Source of the DNA: Manihot esculenta
Taxonomy: Eukaryota > Streptophyta > Magnoliopsida > Malpighiales > Euphorbiaceae
NCBI RefSeq assembly: GCF_001659605.2
Contig: NC_035173.2
Location: forward strand, 9,137,413-9,201,412
Direction: 5' to 3'
DNA length: 64,000 bases
Part shown: one piece after another, positions 1 to 11,257 of the stretch
Layout of the letters: every line of letters begins with the position of its first letter
Position numbering within the stretch: the first letter of the stretch is position 1
Position numbers and translations under genes: made by a program
The notes under the pieces: model-generated
Seen by the model: the letters and a program-made list of their open reading frames with translations, nothing else
Told to the model about the DNA's origin: nothing
The model's database searches: none

Positions 1-1964
1 GCCGAACCTCAAGTTCGGCCGCCGAACATGGCATGCATGCGAAGGCACATTCGGCCCCCGAACGTGGCCTGGCCAGCCACTATAAAAGGGTCCCTTAGCC
101 GAAAACGGGCGAGCTTTTCCCCATTTTCGGCCAAGGTGAGCTTTCCGCCGCCCCTCACCGATCTTTGATATTTTTCCTCTAGATCTTTCAAGTTTTTCAC
201 TTGTTTTAACTTCGTTTTGAAGATTTGAGCTTTTGAGCAAAGTTTTGGAGCTTTGAGGTCCAAGAACTCAAATCTCTCCCAACTCCAAGTTTGGTCGCCT
301 CTACTCTCGATCTTCAAGAGGTAAGAGTCGATCTCTAGCTTATATTATGTTTTAAGTAAGTTTTATGAAGTTCATGGGGATAGAATGCATGATTAGGTCA
401 TAGTTATGTTTATGGGTATAAATGTATGTTCTTGAACAATGTGGCTTGTAATGTGTGTTTGATGTGTTGTAGTTGGGGTTTAAGGTAGTTTGAGACCCCT
501 AGGAGCTTGAATGCATGTTTTGGTTGAGCTAAATGCATGTTGGTTTGAGTTTGGAGGCATTTGTGCATGTTTGAACCGAGTTTCTGCCCTTTGGGAGAAA
601 CCAGGTTCGGCAGTCGAAGGGACTTTCGGCCGTCGAACCCTCTTGTGGAGGCAGCCTTCGGCTGCCGAAGCTTGCCCCCGAAAGGAGACTTTCGTCTCTG
701 TCTGGGAGTTTCGGCCGCCGAAAGTGCCGCCGAACATGCATGAGTTTTGCCTCTGTCTGGGAGTTTCGACCGCCGAAGGTGCCGCCGAACCTGCCTGACT
801 TTCGGCTCTGGAGGGACTTTCGGCCACCGAACCTGCCGCCGAAAGTGCCCTGTCCAGCCCTTTCTTGCATGTTTTTCTATGATTATTCCATGATATTTTA
901 GGGGGTTTTTGGGGAATAGTTTAGAGTTATGTTCACGTATATTTGGTCCCTCATTTGAGTCCACCTGTGTAGGTTCGGACCCGAGGAACCGAGGACCCCC
1001 GCAGTGAGTCTGTTGCCCCAGTGTCTGGTCAAAGCTATCCAGAGGTGAGTGGAATAAACCTTTACGTTTAAAGTAAATAAATTTCAAAGTTTTGAGCATT
1101 GTTCATGCATCATGAATGCCATGTGATGAATTAGGTTGCTTGCATTAGAATTCACGAATATGTTGCATTGCACATTTTGATGTTGATGTGGATGAATGTT
1201 GAATGATCCTTAGCCCTCGATCTATGATATGACGAGATGATATGTACGGTACGGAAAGTAAGACCAGTGGGACCCATTCTACGTTCGCTGGCACTATGTA
1301 AGGGAAAGACCAGGACCCATTCTACGTTCTGGCACAGTTGGACCATGTAGAGGGCTATTGGTGACAAGTTCATCCTTGATGTGATTAGCTGTGATGTGAT
1401 GCATTTCATGTTATCATATGTTTTAAGTGTTTTATTATTCTGCTCACTGGGCTCTAGTAGCTCACCCCTCTCCCAATTTCCCCAGGATTGCAGGTACAGG
1501 GTAGACCAGGAGGTTTACAAGAGTAATGAAGTCTGGTATATGTAATAGATAGTGTGGACATGATGAATGTATTAATATTATGTAAAAGTACAGTTTCAGT
1601 CATGTAATGATATTGAGGATTAGATATTGTGCTTGACATTGTGTATGAGGTATCCCTTTTATTACATGATCAAAAATGTTTTATTATGTTCATGATAACC
1701 AACTCATCTTATGATATATCGCCCATTGGGGTATTGATGAGATCCCACAGAGGGATCATGATTATGATTATAGCTATGTGCTGTGCATGTTCAGGTTGAG
1801 TTGGATGTTTGAAAGTAAAGTTTCAAATTTTTTTTGTATTTTCTTGATCATGTATGGGATTAAACAGGTTTTCAGGATGTATGTTTGGCTTGCTACGGGT
1901 CCCGGCGGCCTTAAGTCGACCCGGATCCTAGCGCTGGTAGCGGTCCGATTTTCGGGTCGTTACA
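1..1964 (+). mobile_element. 5' LTR of Tekay-like element 1 (left part outside window)
   Basis: The left end is cut by the window edge. The right end is the LTR terminus CGTTACA, followed 3 nt later by a primer-binding site. The remaining sequence aligns along its length with the complete LTRs at 7323-9557 and 11258-13522. It carries a TATA box, a transcribed leader without ATG, a splice donor at 320/321, a block of TTCGGC-N-GCCGAA palindromes (about 605-845) and a two-unit tandem module (about 1252-1345). In the palindrome block one segment of about 55 bp is duplicated relative to the other LTRs. The terminal 75 bp or so is GC-rich and nearly the same in every LTR of this family in the window. 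Confidence 0.93.
81..88 (+). promoter_or_regulatory. LTR TATA box
   Basis: TATAAAAG lies just downstream of the first palindrome block and upstream of a pyrimidine-rich leader. The same motif in the same context occurs in the other LTRs of the family (7682-7689, 11615-11622, and on the minus strand 50225-50232, 53397-53404, 61056-61063, 63263-63270). Transcription probably starts near 110; that position is inferred from usual TATA spacing. Confidence 0.8.
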
Positions 1965-2226
1965 GAATGGTATCAGAGCCCTAGGTTCATAGGATCGGAC
2001 CTAGAGTGTCGGGCTCATAGATATTCTAGAAGGTCAAGCACAATAGGAAGATCATGTCCACTAGGATAGGATGTGGAGTCATGTCTTGTATGATGATGTG
2101 AAATGCCATGATTATATACATGTGCATTGATGCTATGATATGAATGATGTATATGTGATGAGGGTTCATGTGTGCCCACATGAACCATATGATGCTAATG
2201 TTTATGTGATGTGTATTGTTTTTCAG
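321..2226 (+). other. Predicted leader intron, element 1
   Basis: The donor CAAGAG/GTAAGAG at 320/321 is close to the plant consensus. The acceptor is a T-rich tract ending in TTTTTCAG at 2226, with a possible branch site GCTAAT near 2195. The second exon would begin 8 nt before the gag ATG (2235). The interval contains the rest of the LTR, the primer-binding site and many ATGs. The presumed first exon (about 112-320) contains no ATG. The donor is conserved in all Tekay-like LTRs here and the acceptor in elements D and F. Splicing itself is inferred; no transcript data are available. Confidence 0.6.
1968..1980 (+). other. Primer-binding site (initiator tRNA-Met type)
   Basis: TGGTATCAGAGCC begins 3 nt after the LTR end. 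This is the standard plant retrotransposon sequence complementary to the 3' end of initiator tRNA-Met. It marks the start of minus-strand DNA synthesis and lies inside the predicted leader intron. Confidence 0.92.
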
Positions 2227-2234
2227 AAAACAGG

Positions 2235-5200
2235 ATGAGAGGAACCCGTCGATCTGCAAGATTGACCGGAGTGCCGCCTGAGGATGAGGGCACGAGCGCC
2301 CGTCCTCCTACATTGCCTAGGGCAATGTCTTGTAGAGTAAACAGAGAAAGAGTGTCAAGGGACCCTAGAAGGTCTTTTGACGCTAGCAGAAGGGGGACTG
2401 ATAGAGGAGGAAGTTCTTCAGATGTGAGGGAGGTTACGGAAGAGGATCAGAGGAGGGATGGGAACCTGGATGTGAGCATGGAGGAAGAAGGGATAGGGGA
2501 GTCTCAGGGAGGCGTTCAGGCCTCGGGGTATGGTTTTCCACCCCATTATCCACCCTTTCCACAGGGTTCAGGGTATCCGATGGGAGGCACATCGGATTAC
2601 TCCAGCTTTAACCCCTACCCTACCTACATGCCTTATCCACCTTTCTATCCACCTTATACACAGTACCCAGCTTATCCACCCTCACCCTTCTATCCAAACC
2701 CAGCAAACCCCACCTCGGGGAATGCTGCACCCCCACCTCCACCACCTACAGAACCAGCAGCCCCAGTTACTCAACCTCCCAGACCTAGCTCAGCCGATGG
2801 GAGCAAAGTAAAGATGACAGATTACCTTAAGCTGGATGCTCCCAAATACAAGTCAGGGGATGACCCCTTTGAGTATCTGAGAGTAGTGAAGACAATAACT
2901 GATGAGCTAGGGGCGAGTGATAGCAGGGCCATTCAGATGGTAGGGTTCACTTTAAAGTGCAAGAAGGCACGGGAATGGTTCAAGTGTTATGTGGACCCGA
3001 GACTAGACGGCATGACGTGGGAGGAATTTGCGAATGAGTTCGCGGGATGGGCTTTTCCAGACAGTTCCAGAGAACTGAAGATGATTGAGTTTGAACAGCT
3101 GAGGCAGACAGAGCACATGAGTGTGGAGGAGTTCACGGATAAATTCTTAGAGCTATTGCCTTTTTCAGGGCAAGCTCTAGATTCAGATACGAAGAAAGCC
3201 AAGAGGTATGTTATGAAGCTGCATTCTAGGTACTCCTCGTTAATTCAGTCAGTTGAGAGGGAAAGTTTCCACACTGTGGTGGATATGGCTCGAAGGATGG
3301 AGGCAAGTGCTATAGTTGAGGGGTCAGTGAAACAGTCAGTGACCCAGTCTTCAGGGGTTAAGACCCCAGGCAGAGGAGGGCCAGGTCTCTCTTCTCAGAG
3401 CTCAAGTAAGAAGAGGTGGGATAACACCACCAAGAAGCCGAAGAAGAATAAGTTTTGGAATAAGTTGAAATCCGGTCTGGGTTTTGGCGGTGGCTCGAGT
3501 TCAGGCTCAGATGGTACAGAATGCCAGAGGTGTGGAAGGCCGCACAGGGGAGTGTGTCGAGCTGGGACTAATACATGTTTCAGATGCAGACAGGAGGGAC
3601 ACATAGCACGGGAGTGTCCTAGAGCACCTTTTATGGGTCAGCCCCAGCAGACAGCTTCTGGTAGTGTGGCACAGCCAGCAGCTCCAGCCACAACACAGGG
3701 CAGTGGCAGAGGTAGAGGGAGAGGGGCAGCCTCTTCTTCTGGTTCCCGAGGTGAAGGTCCATCAGCCCCAGCCAGGATCTTCACCATGACTCAGCAGGAG
3801 GCTAACACATCCAACACCGTGGTGTCAAGTAATCTCGTCATTGGGTGTTCTGATGTGTATGCATTAATGGACCCGGGTGCATCTCATTCATTTATTGCTC
3901 CGAGAGCCGTTGAGAGGTTGGGTCTGATAGTCTCTGGGTTAGAGTGTCCCCTATGGGTCAGTGGACCCAAGTGTGACCCGTCAGTGGCAGTGTCAGTCTG
4001 CCAGTACAATCCAGTTTTTGTTGAGGGAAGATGCCTCTCCACCGACCTTGTGGTCCTAGATTTGACAGACTTTGACGTCATTCTAGGGATGGATTGGCTA
4101 TCTACCCATGGTGCTACCTTGGACTGCAGGGACAAGGTAGTCAGGTTCAGAGATCAGAACGGGTCAGAGGTCGTCTTCAGGGGAGACAAGAGGGGCACAC
4201 CTAGAGGTCTGATATCAGCTCTACAGGCTCGTAGGTTGCTTAGGAAGGGATGTCAGGGGTATTTAGCTCATGTGAGAGAGCTTAGTAGTCAGGTCAGGGA
4301 GCCAGCCTCGGTGCCAGTTGTCAGAGAGTTTCAGGATGTCTTTCCAGACGAGCTTCCAGGTTTACCACCTGCTAGGGAGATAGAGTTCGAGATAGAGTTG
4401 GTGCCTGGAACTAGACCGATCTCTATCCCTCCCTACAGGATGGCCCCAGCCGAGTTGAAGGAGTTGAAAGAGCAATTGCAGGAGCTGGTAGAAAATGGCT
4501 TCATCCGACAGAGTACCTCACCTTGGGGTGCTCCGGTCTTGTTTGTGAGGAAGAAGGATGGGTCCCTTAGACTTTGTATCGACTACAGGCAGTTGAACAA
4601 AGTCACTACCAAGAATAGGTACCCTCTGCCAAGGATCGATGATCTATTCGACCAGCTAGCAGGAGCGGGTTGTTTCTCCAAAATAGATCTAAGATCGGGG
4701 TACCATCAACTAAGGATAAGGGATGAAGATGTGCCAAAGACAGTTTTCAGGACCAGATATGGGCATTATGAGTTCCTTGTGATGCCGTTCGGGTTAACCA
4801 ACGCCCCTGCAGCATTCATGGATCTCATGAACAGAGTATTTAGTCAATACCTGGATCACTTCGTTATTGTCTTCATAGATGATATCTTAGTGTATTCTAG
4901 GAATGCAGAGGAGCATGCCCATCATCTGCGGTTGGTCTTGCAGACTTGAGGGAACATGGCTTGTATGCCAAGTTCTCTAAATGTGAGTTCTGGCTGAGGA
5001 GCATTTCGTTCTTGGGGCATGTAGTGTCAGAGAATGGTATTGAGGTAGACCCCAAGAAGACAGAGACTGTGGCTAACTGGCCTAGACCCACTTCAGTGAC
5101 AGAGATCAGAAGTTTCTTGGGTTTGGCAGGTTACTACAGGAGGTTCGTTCAGGGACTTCTCAAAGATAGCAGCTCCTCTGACCAGACTAACCAGGAAGAA

Positions 5201-7213
5201 TCAGAAGTTTCTGTGGACCGACCAGTGCGAGGAGAGTTTCGAAGAGCTTAAGAAGAGGTTGACTTCAGCACCAGTTTAGCTCTGCCATCTAGTGGAGAGG
5301 ACTTTACAGTCTTTTGTGATGCGTCCCGTGTGGGACTGGGTTGTGTACTGATGCAGAATGAGAGGGTGATCGCTTACGCTTCTAGGCAGCTGAAGAAGCA
5401 TGAGTTGAATTACCCCACACATGACCTTGAGATGGCAGCAGTAATCTTTGCACTCAAGATGTGGAGGCATTACCTCTATGGGGTGAAATGTGAGATCTTT
5501 ACAGATCATAAGAGCCTGCAATACATCTTGAGTCAGAGGGATCTGAATCTGAGGCAGAGGAGGTGGGTGGAGCTGCTGAGTGACTATGATTGCAAGATTC
5601 AGTATCATCCGGGTAAGGCGAATGTCGTGGCAGACGCCCTAAGCCGGAAGTCACTAGGCAGTCTATCCCACATCACGGCAGAGAGGAGACCAGTGGTGAA
5701 GGAGTTCTACAAGCTTATTGAGGAAGGTCTACAGATGGAGTTGTCTGGTACAGGTGCCTTGGTGGCCCAGATGAGAGTGGCACCCGTGTTTCTGGAGCAG
5801 GTGGCTCAGAAACAGCATGAGGACCCGGAGTTAGTGAAGATTGCCAGGACTGTTCAGTCAGGCAATGATAGCGAGTTCAGATTCGACAGTAAGGGGATCC
5901 TCCGCTATGGGAGCAGACTATGTGTACCAGATGACATTGGGCTAAAAGGAGACATTATGAGAGAGGCTCATAATGCAAGATACAGCGTTCACCCCGGAGC
6001 CACCAAGATGTATCAAGATTTGAAGAAAGTTTATTGGTGGCCAGCGATGAAGAAAGAAGTGGCACAGTTCGTGTCAGCCTGCGAAGTGTGTCAGAGGGTG
6101 AAGCTGGAACATCAGAAGCCGGCTGGAATGCTTAACCCGCTACCTATTCCAGAATGGAAATGGGAAAATATAGATATGGATTTCGTAGTGGGGTTACCGG
6201 CGGCGTCCAACAGAGTGGACTCCATATGGGTGATTGTGGACAGACTCACCAAATCTGCTCACTTCATTCCTGTCAGGAGTGGCTACTCTGTGGACAAGTT
6301 GGCGCAGGTGTATGTAGATGAGATAGTCAGACTGCATGGGGTTCCTGTTTCGATAGTGTCAGATAGAGGGCCCCAGTTCACCTCCAGATTTTGGCGGAGT
6401 CTGCAGAATGCCATGGGTACTAGGTTGGATTTCAGTACTGCCTTCCACCCCCAGACTGATGGACAGTCAGAGAGGACCATCCAGACTATCGAGGATATGC
6501 TCAGAATGTGTGTGCTAGACTTTGGCGGTTCTTGGAGGCAGCATCTACCTTTGGTGGAGTTTGCCTACAACAACAGCCATCATGCTAGCATCGGGATGGC
6601 TCCATATGAAGCTTTGTATGGAAGGAGGTGCAGATCACCTGTTTGCTGGGAGGAAGTTGGAGAAAAGGCCTTGGCAGGGCCTGAGTTAGTAGAGATCACC
6701 AGCAGGGTGGTACCCATAATCAGAGAAAGAATCAAGACTGCTGTAAGCAGACAGAAGAGCTATGCAGACGTCCGTAGAAGACAGTTAGAGTTTCAGGAGG
6801 GGGATCTGGTATTGCTCAAGGTGTCTCCAATGAAGGGAGTGGTTCGCTTCGGGAAGAAAGGTAAACTAGCCCCACGATACATCGGACCCTTTGAAATCTT
6901 GCAAAAGATTGGGAATGTGTCGTACAAGCTGGATTTACCTGCTTCGATGGAAAGAATCCATCCGGTTTTCCATGTTTCAATGTTGAGGAAGTTTGTGTCA
7001 GATCCGAGCAAGGTTCTTAATGAGCCTGATGTGGAGGTCCAAGAGGATCTCACCTATGTTGAACAGCCAGTGCGGATCATAGACACCCAGATCAGAAAGT
7101 TAAGAAACAAGGAAATCCCGATGGTGAAAGTCCTGTGGAACCACCACAACTTGGAAGAATGCACTTGGGAGACACGGGAGTCTATGCTCCAGCAGTACCC
7201 TCATCTCTTTTAA
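2235..7213 (+). pseudogene. gag-pol of Tekay-like element 1, frameshifted
   Basis: Polyprotein of a chromodomain Ty3/gypsy element. Order seen: Pro/Tyr-rich N-terminal region, gag domain, CCHC knuckle ([14 protein letters not shown], near 3575), protease (LMDPGAS, near 3868), RT (FIDDIL, near 4875), RNase H (from about 5310), integrase with HHCC and DDE motifs (D-D-E near 6178, 6363 and 6468), and a C-terminal chromodomain-like segment ending PHLF. The ATG at 2235 is chosen because element F starts at the same residue (MRGTRRSAR). Compared with F there are three single-base indels: a loss near 4945, a gain near 5152 and a loss near 5276. All fall between RT and RNase H and the rest is open. 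As read, the protein ends after the RT active site, so this copy cannot make full pol. Confidence 0.93.
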
Positions 7214-7285
7214 GGTTAGATCCCTATGTGTTTATATGCCTTGTATGTGTGTTATGTTCCTTGCCATGCTATGTGTGCTAGTGAG

Positions 7286-7322
7286 GAACATTCGGGGACG
7301 AATGTTCTTAAGGGGGGGAGAA
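7286..7322 (+). other. Hairpin plus polypurine tract before LTR2
   Basis: A perfect 9-bp inverted repeat (GAACATTCG, loop GGGA, CGAATGTTC) at 7286-7307 is followed by the purine run AAGGGGGGGAGAA directly abutting the LTR start TGTAATACC. The purine run is the expected plus-strand primer. The hairpin is repeated at the same place in elements F and E, and imperfectly at 11221-11242. Confidence 0.85.
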
Positions 7323-9557
7323 TGTAATACCCGGCTAGACTCCGGTATCGGAATTCCTACCGTCCGGTGGGATCTCGAATGTCGGAGATCTCTAGAAGGG
7401 TAGAATCATGTTTTATAAAATGCTTTCATGTTTTTAATGGTTTTAAAGTATGAAACTAAATGAGTTTTTGCATGAAAATAGCATTGGAGGAAAACCCAGG
7501 TTCGGCCGCCGAAAGTCAAGTTCGGCCGCCGAACATGCATGCGTTTTGGAGGCACGTTAGGCCCCCGAAAGCATGAGTTAGGGAAGTCAAGGTTCGGCCG
7601 CCGAAAGTCAGGTTCGGCCGCCGAACATTTGCATGGATGCGGAGGCACATTCGGCCCCCGAATGTGGCCTGGCCAGCCACCTATAAAAGGGTCCCTTAGC
7701 CGAAAATGGGCGAGCTTTTTCTCCCCATTTCGGCCAAGGTGAGCATTCCGCCATCCTTCCCCGATCTTGAGCTTTTCCTTCCTTTTTCCATGATCTTTAC
7801 AAGTTTATAACTTTGGTTTTGAAGATCTTTGAGCTTAGAACGAGTTTTGGAGCTTGGAGACCAAAAGTTGGAACTTCTCCCATCTCCAAGTTTAGATCTC
7901 CTCAACCCTCGATTTTCAAGAGGTAAGAGCTGATCTTAAGCTCAATGTATGATTTAAACAAGTTTTATGAAGTTTTATGGGGTAGAATGGCATGTATAGG
8001 GTTGTATGAGTTTCTAAGTAAATGTTAGGTTTTATGTGATTTATGAACAATGTGGCATATTTGAGTATGCTTGAAGTGTTGTAGATGGGGTATATGCATG
8101 TTTGAGGCCCCTAGGAACTTGTATGCATGATTTGGTTGAGATATATGCATGATTGGTGAAGTTTGGTGGTGAGAATGCACAAAGGAGCCAAGTTTCTGCC
8201 CTTTGGCAGAAACCAGGTTCGGCAGCCGAAGGCACTTTCGGCCGCCGAACATGGCTGGGGAGGCAGGCCTTTCGGCTGCCGAAGTTGCCCCCGAAAAGAG
8301 ACTTTTGTCTCTGTCTGGGACTTTCGGCCGCCGAAGGTGCCGCCGAACCTACCTGAGTTTCGTCTCTGTCCAGGACTTTCGGCCGCTGAAGGTGCCGCCG
8401 AAAGTGCCCTGTTCAGCCATTTCATGCATATTTTCATGTGATGTTTTCAGGATGTTTTAGGGGGTTTTTGGGGAATATATATGAGTTATGTTTTTGTATG
8501 TTTGGTCCCTCATTGGAGTCCACCTGTGTAGGTTCGGACCCGAGGAACCAAGGACCCCAGCAGTGAGCCAGCTGCTACAGAGTTTGTCAGAGTCAGCCAG
8601 ATGTGAGTGGAACTAAACTTAACATTTTAAATTAAGAAATGAAATGATTTTATCATGCTTCATGCATCATGATCATATTATAGGTTGTTTGCATTAGAAT
8701 TCACGACTATGCCGCATTGTATTGTTGTGATAGATGATAGTGGATGGACATTAGGATGATTCATTAGCCTTCTATATACGAAGTCCTGTGGTGCCCATAA
8801 TAGGGCCAGGCAATACGAAGACCTGTGGTGCCCATAATAGGGCCGGGCAATAACTCCGAGTACGAAGTCCTGTGGTGCCCATAATAGGGCCGGGCAATAT
8901 GAAGTCCTGTGGTGCCCATAATAGGGCCGGGCATGGAGTTGAGGGATTTTTGAATCAGTCCATCCGTGGTGTGATTTATTTGTGCAGTGACGCATTCCAT
9001 GATAGCATGTTTTTAATATTCTTTTTTACAGTTCTACTCACTGGGCATCTAGCTCACCCCTCTCCCCTAACCCCCAGGTTTGCAGGTACGGGATAGATAG
9101 AGAAGGCAAGACAAGGAAAAGGTCATATGTATGTAATAGTTAGTTTGTGGACATGACAAATGTATTATGATGTAATGTAAAAATGTTCAGGATGTTATGT
9201 AATGAGGTTATTGAGGATAGAGTTGTGCTTGACCATAATGTGTTGTTAATCCCTTGTATATACATGATCTTATGTTATGATGTTTATGTAAACTAACTCA
9301 ACTCAGGTTGTTTTGCCTTTAAGGCTTGATGAGATCCCACAGAGGGACTATGTTATGTATATGATCAGAGTATGCACAGGTTGAGTTAGTTGATGACAGT
9401 ACGTATGAAGAAAAGTTTAAATTTTTATGCATGTTGTTGATCATGTATGGGATTGTACAGGTTTACAGGTTTTATGTCAGGCTTGCTACGGGTCCCGGCG
9501 GCCTTAAGTCGACCCAGATCCTAGCGCCGGTAGCGGTCCGATTTTCGGGGCGTTACA
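7323..9557 (+). mobile_element. LTR2 (2235 bp), Tekay-like
   Basis: Bounded by TGTAATACC after a polypurine tract and by CGTTACA. Contents in order: palindrome block 1 (about 7500-7665), TATA box 7682-7689, leader with donor at AAGAG/GTAAGAG (about 7920), palindrome block 2 (about 8215-8405), a four-unit tandem module (8778-8934) and the conserved GC-rich terminus. It is followed not by genomic DNA or a primer site but immediately by internal pol sequence (9558). Its first half resembles LTR3 much more closely than LTR1, while its second half differs clearly from both. Confidence 0.93.
8778..8934 (+). repeat. Short tandem module inside LTR2
   Basis: Four copies of a unit of about 36-47 bp built around GAAGTCCTGTGGTGCCC then ATAATAGGGCCGGGCA. 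LTR1 (two units, about 1252-1345) and LTR3 (three units, about 12733-12890) have a different unit at the equivalent place (core ACCCATTCTACGT, then GGCAC). The minus-strand LTRs have yet other versions (about 45240-45400, 52183-52275, 61988-62130). Confidence 0.85.
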
Positions 9558-11147
9558 GTCGTGGCAGACGCCCTAAGCCGGAAGTCACTAGGCAGTTTAT
9601 CCCACATATCGGCAGAGTGGAGGCCAGTGGTGAAGGAGTTCTACAAGCTTATTGAGGAAGGTCTACAGATGGAGTTGTCTGGTACAGGTGCCTTGGTGGC
9701 CCAGATGAGAGTGGCACCCGTGTTTCTGGAGCAGGTGGCTCAGAAACAGCATGAGGACCCGGAGTTAGTGAAGATTGCCAGGACTGTTCAGTCAGGCAAT
9801 GATAGTGAGTTCAGATTCGACAGCAAGGGGATCCTCCGCTATGGGAGCAGACTATGTGTACCAGATGACATTGGGCTAAAAGGAGACATTATGAGAGAAG
9901 CTCATAATGCAAGATACAGCATTCACCCCGGAGCCACCAAGATGTATCAAGATCTAAAGAAGGTTTATTGGTGGCCAGCTATGAAGAAAGAAGTGGCACA
10001 GTTTGTGTCAGCCTGCGAAGTGTGTCAGAGGGTGAAGCTAGAACATCAGAAGCCAGCTGGAATGCTTAACCCGCTACTTATTCCAGAATGGAAATGGGAA
10101 AATATAGCTATGGACTTCGTAGTGGGGTTACCGGCGGCGTCCAACAGAGTGGACTCCATATGGGTGATCGTGGACAGACTCACCAAATCTACTCACTTCA
10201 TTCCTGTCAGGAGTGGCTACTCTGTAGACAAGTTGGCGCAGGTATATGTGGATGAGATTGTCAGGCTGCATGGGGTTCCTGTTTCGATAGTGTCAGATAG
10301 AGGGCCCCAGTTCACCTCCAGGTTTTGGCGGAGTTTGCAGAATGCCATGGGTACCAGGTTGGATTTCAGTACTGCCTTCCACCCCCAGACTGATGGACAG
10401 TCAGAAAGGACCATCCAGACCATAGAGGATATGCTCAGAATGTGTGTGCTGGACTTTGGCGGTTCTTGGAGGCAGCATCTACCTTTGGTAGAGTTTGCCT
10501 ACAATAACAGCCATCATGCTAGCATCGGGATGGCTCCATATGAAGCTTTATACGGAAGGAAGTGCAGATCACCTGTTTGCTGGGAAGAGGTGGGAGAAAA
10601 GGCCTTGGCAGGGCCTGAACTTGTTGAGATCACCAGCAGGGTAGTACCCATAATCAGAGAAAGGATCAAGACTGCTGCAAGCAGACAGAAGAGTTATGCA
10701 GACATCCGCAGACGGCAGTTAGAGTTTCAGGAGGGGGATCTGGTATTGCTCAAAGTGTCTCCTATGAAGGGAGTGGTTCGCTTCGTGAAGAAAGGTAAAC
10801 TAGCCCCACGATACATAGGACCCTTTGAAATCTTGCAAAAGATTGGGAATGTGTCGTACAAGCTGGATTTACCTGCTTCATTGGAAAGAATCCATCCGGT
10901 TTTCCATGTTTCGATGTTGAGGAAGTTTGTGTCAGATCCGAGCAAGGTTCTTAATGAGCCTGATGTAGAGGTCCAAGAGGATCTCACCTATGTTGAACAG
11001 CCAGTACGGATCATAGACACCCAGATCAGAAAGTTAAGGAACAAGGAAATCCCGATGGTGAAAGTCCTGTGGAACCACCACAACTTGGAAGAATGCACTT
11101 GGGAGACACGGGAGTCTATGCTCCAGCAGTACCCTCATCTCTTTTAA
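9558..11147 (+). pseudogene. 5'-truncated pol (integrase and chromodomain) of Tekay-like element 2
   Basis: Begins in the middle of pol, at the GTCGTGGCAGACG that corresponds to 5624 of element 1 (the end of RNase H), and continues in frame through the HHCC region, the integrase DDE core, the GPF module and the chromodomain-like C-terminus to the stop at 11145-11147. No frameshift or internal stop is seen. By eye it differs from 5624-7213 by only a few per cent. Gag, protease, RT and most of RNase H are absent. The first ATG (9561) is only a chance start within the codon series. It is fused to the end of LTR2 without intervening bases, as expected if element 1 inserted into this pol or if the pol-LTR unit was tandemly duplicated. 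Confidence 0.9.
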
Positions 11148-11220
11148 GGTTAGATCTCTTTGTGTTTATGTGCCTTGTATGTATGTTATGTGTTATGCCA
11201 TGCTACGTGTGCTAGTTGAG

Positions 11221-11257
11221 GTACATTCGGGGATGAATGTTCTTAAGGGGGGAAGAA
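11221..11257 (+). other. Imperfect hairpin and polypurine tract before LTR3
   Basis: The hairpin of element 1 is present with changes in both arms (GTACATTCG, GGGA, TGAATGTTC), followed by AAGGGGGGAAGAA and the LTR start. Confidence 0.8.

Noticed and set aside
410..1099. Long frames in the LTRs with repeated FGGRFGGRK or SAAE-like peptides, on both strands (also near 8111, 12050, 52629, 60288, 62249)
   Set aside because: They come from the TTCGGC-N-GCCGAA palindromes read in several frames at once, lie in noncoding LTR, and have no family resemblance. Not proteins.
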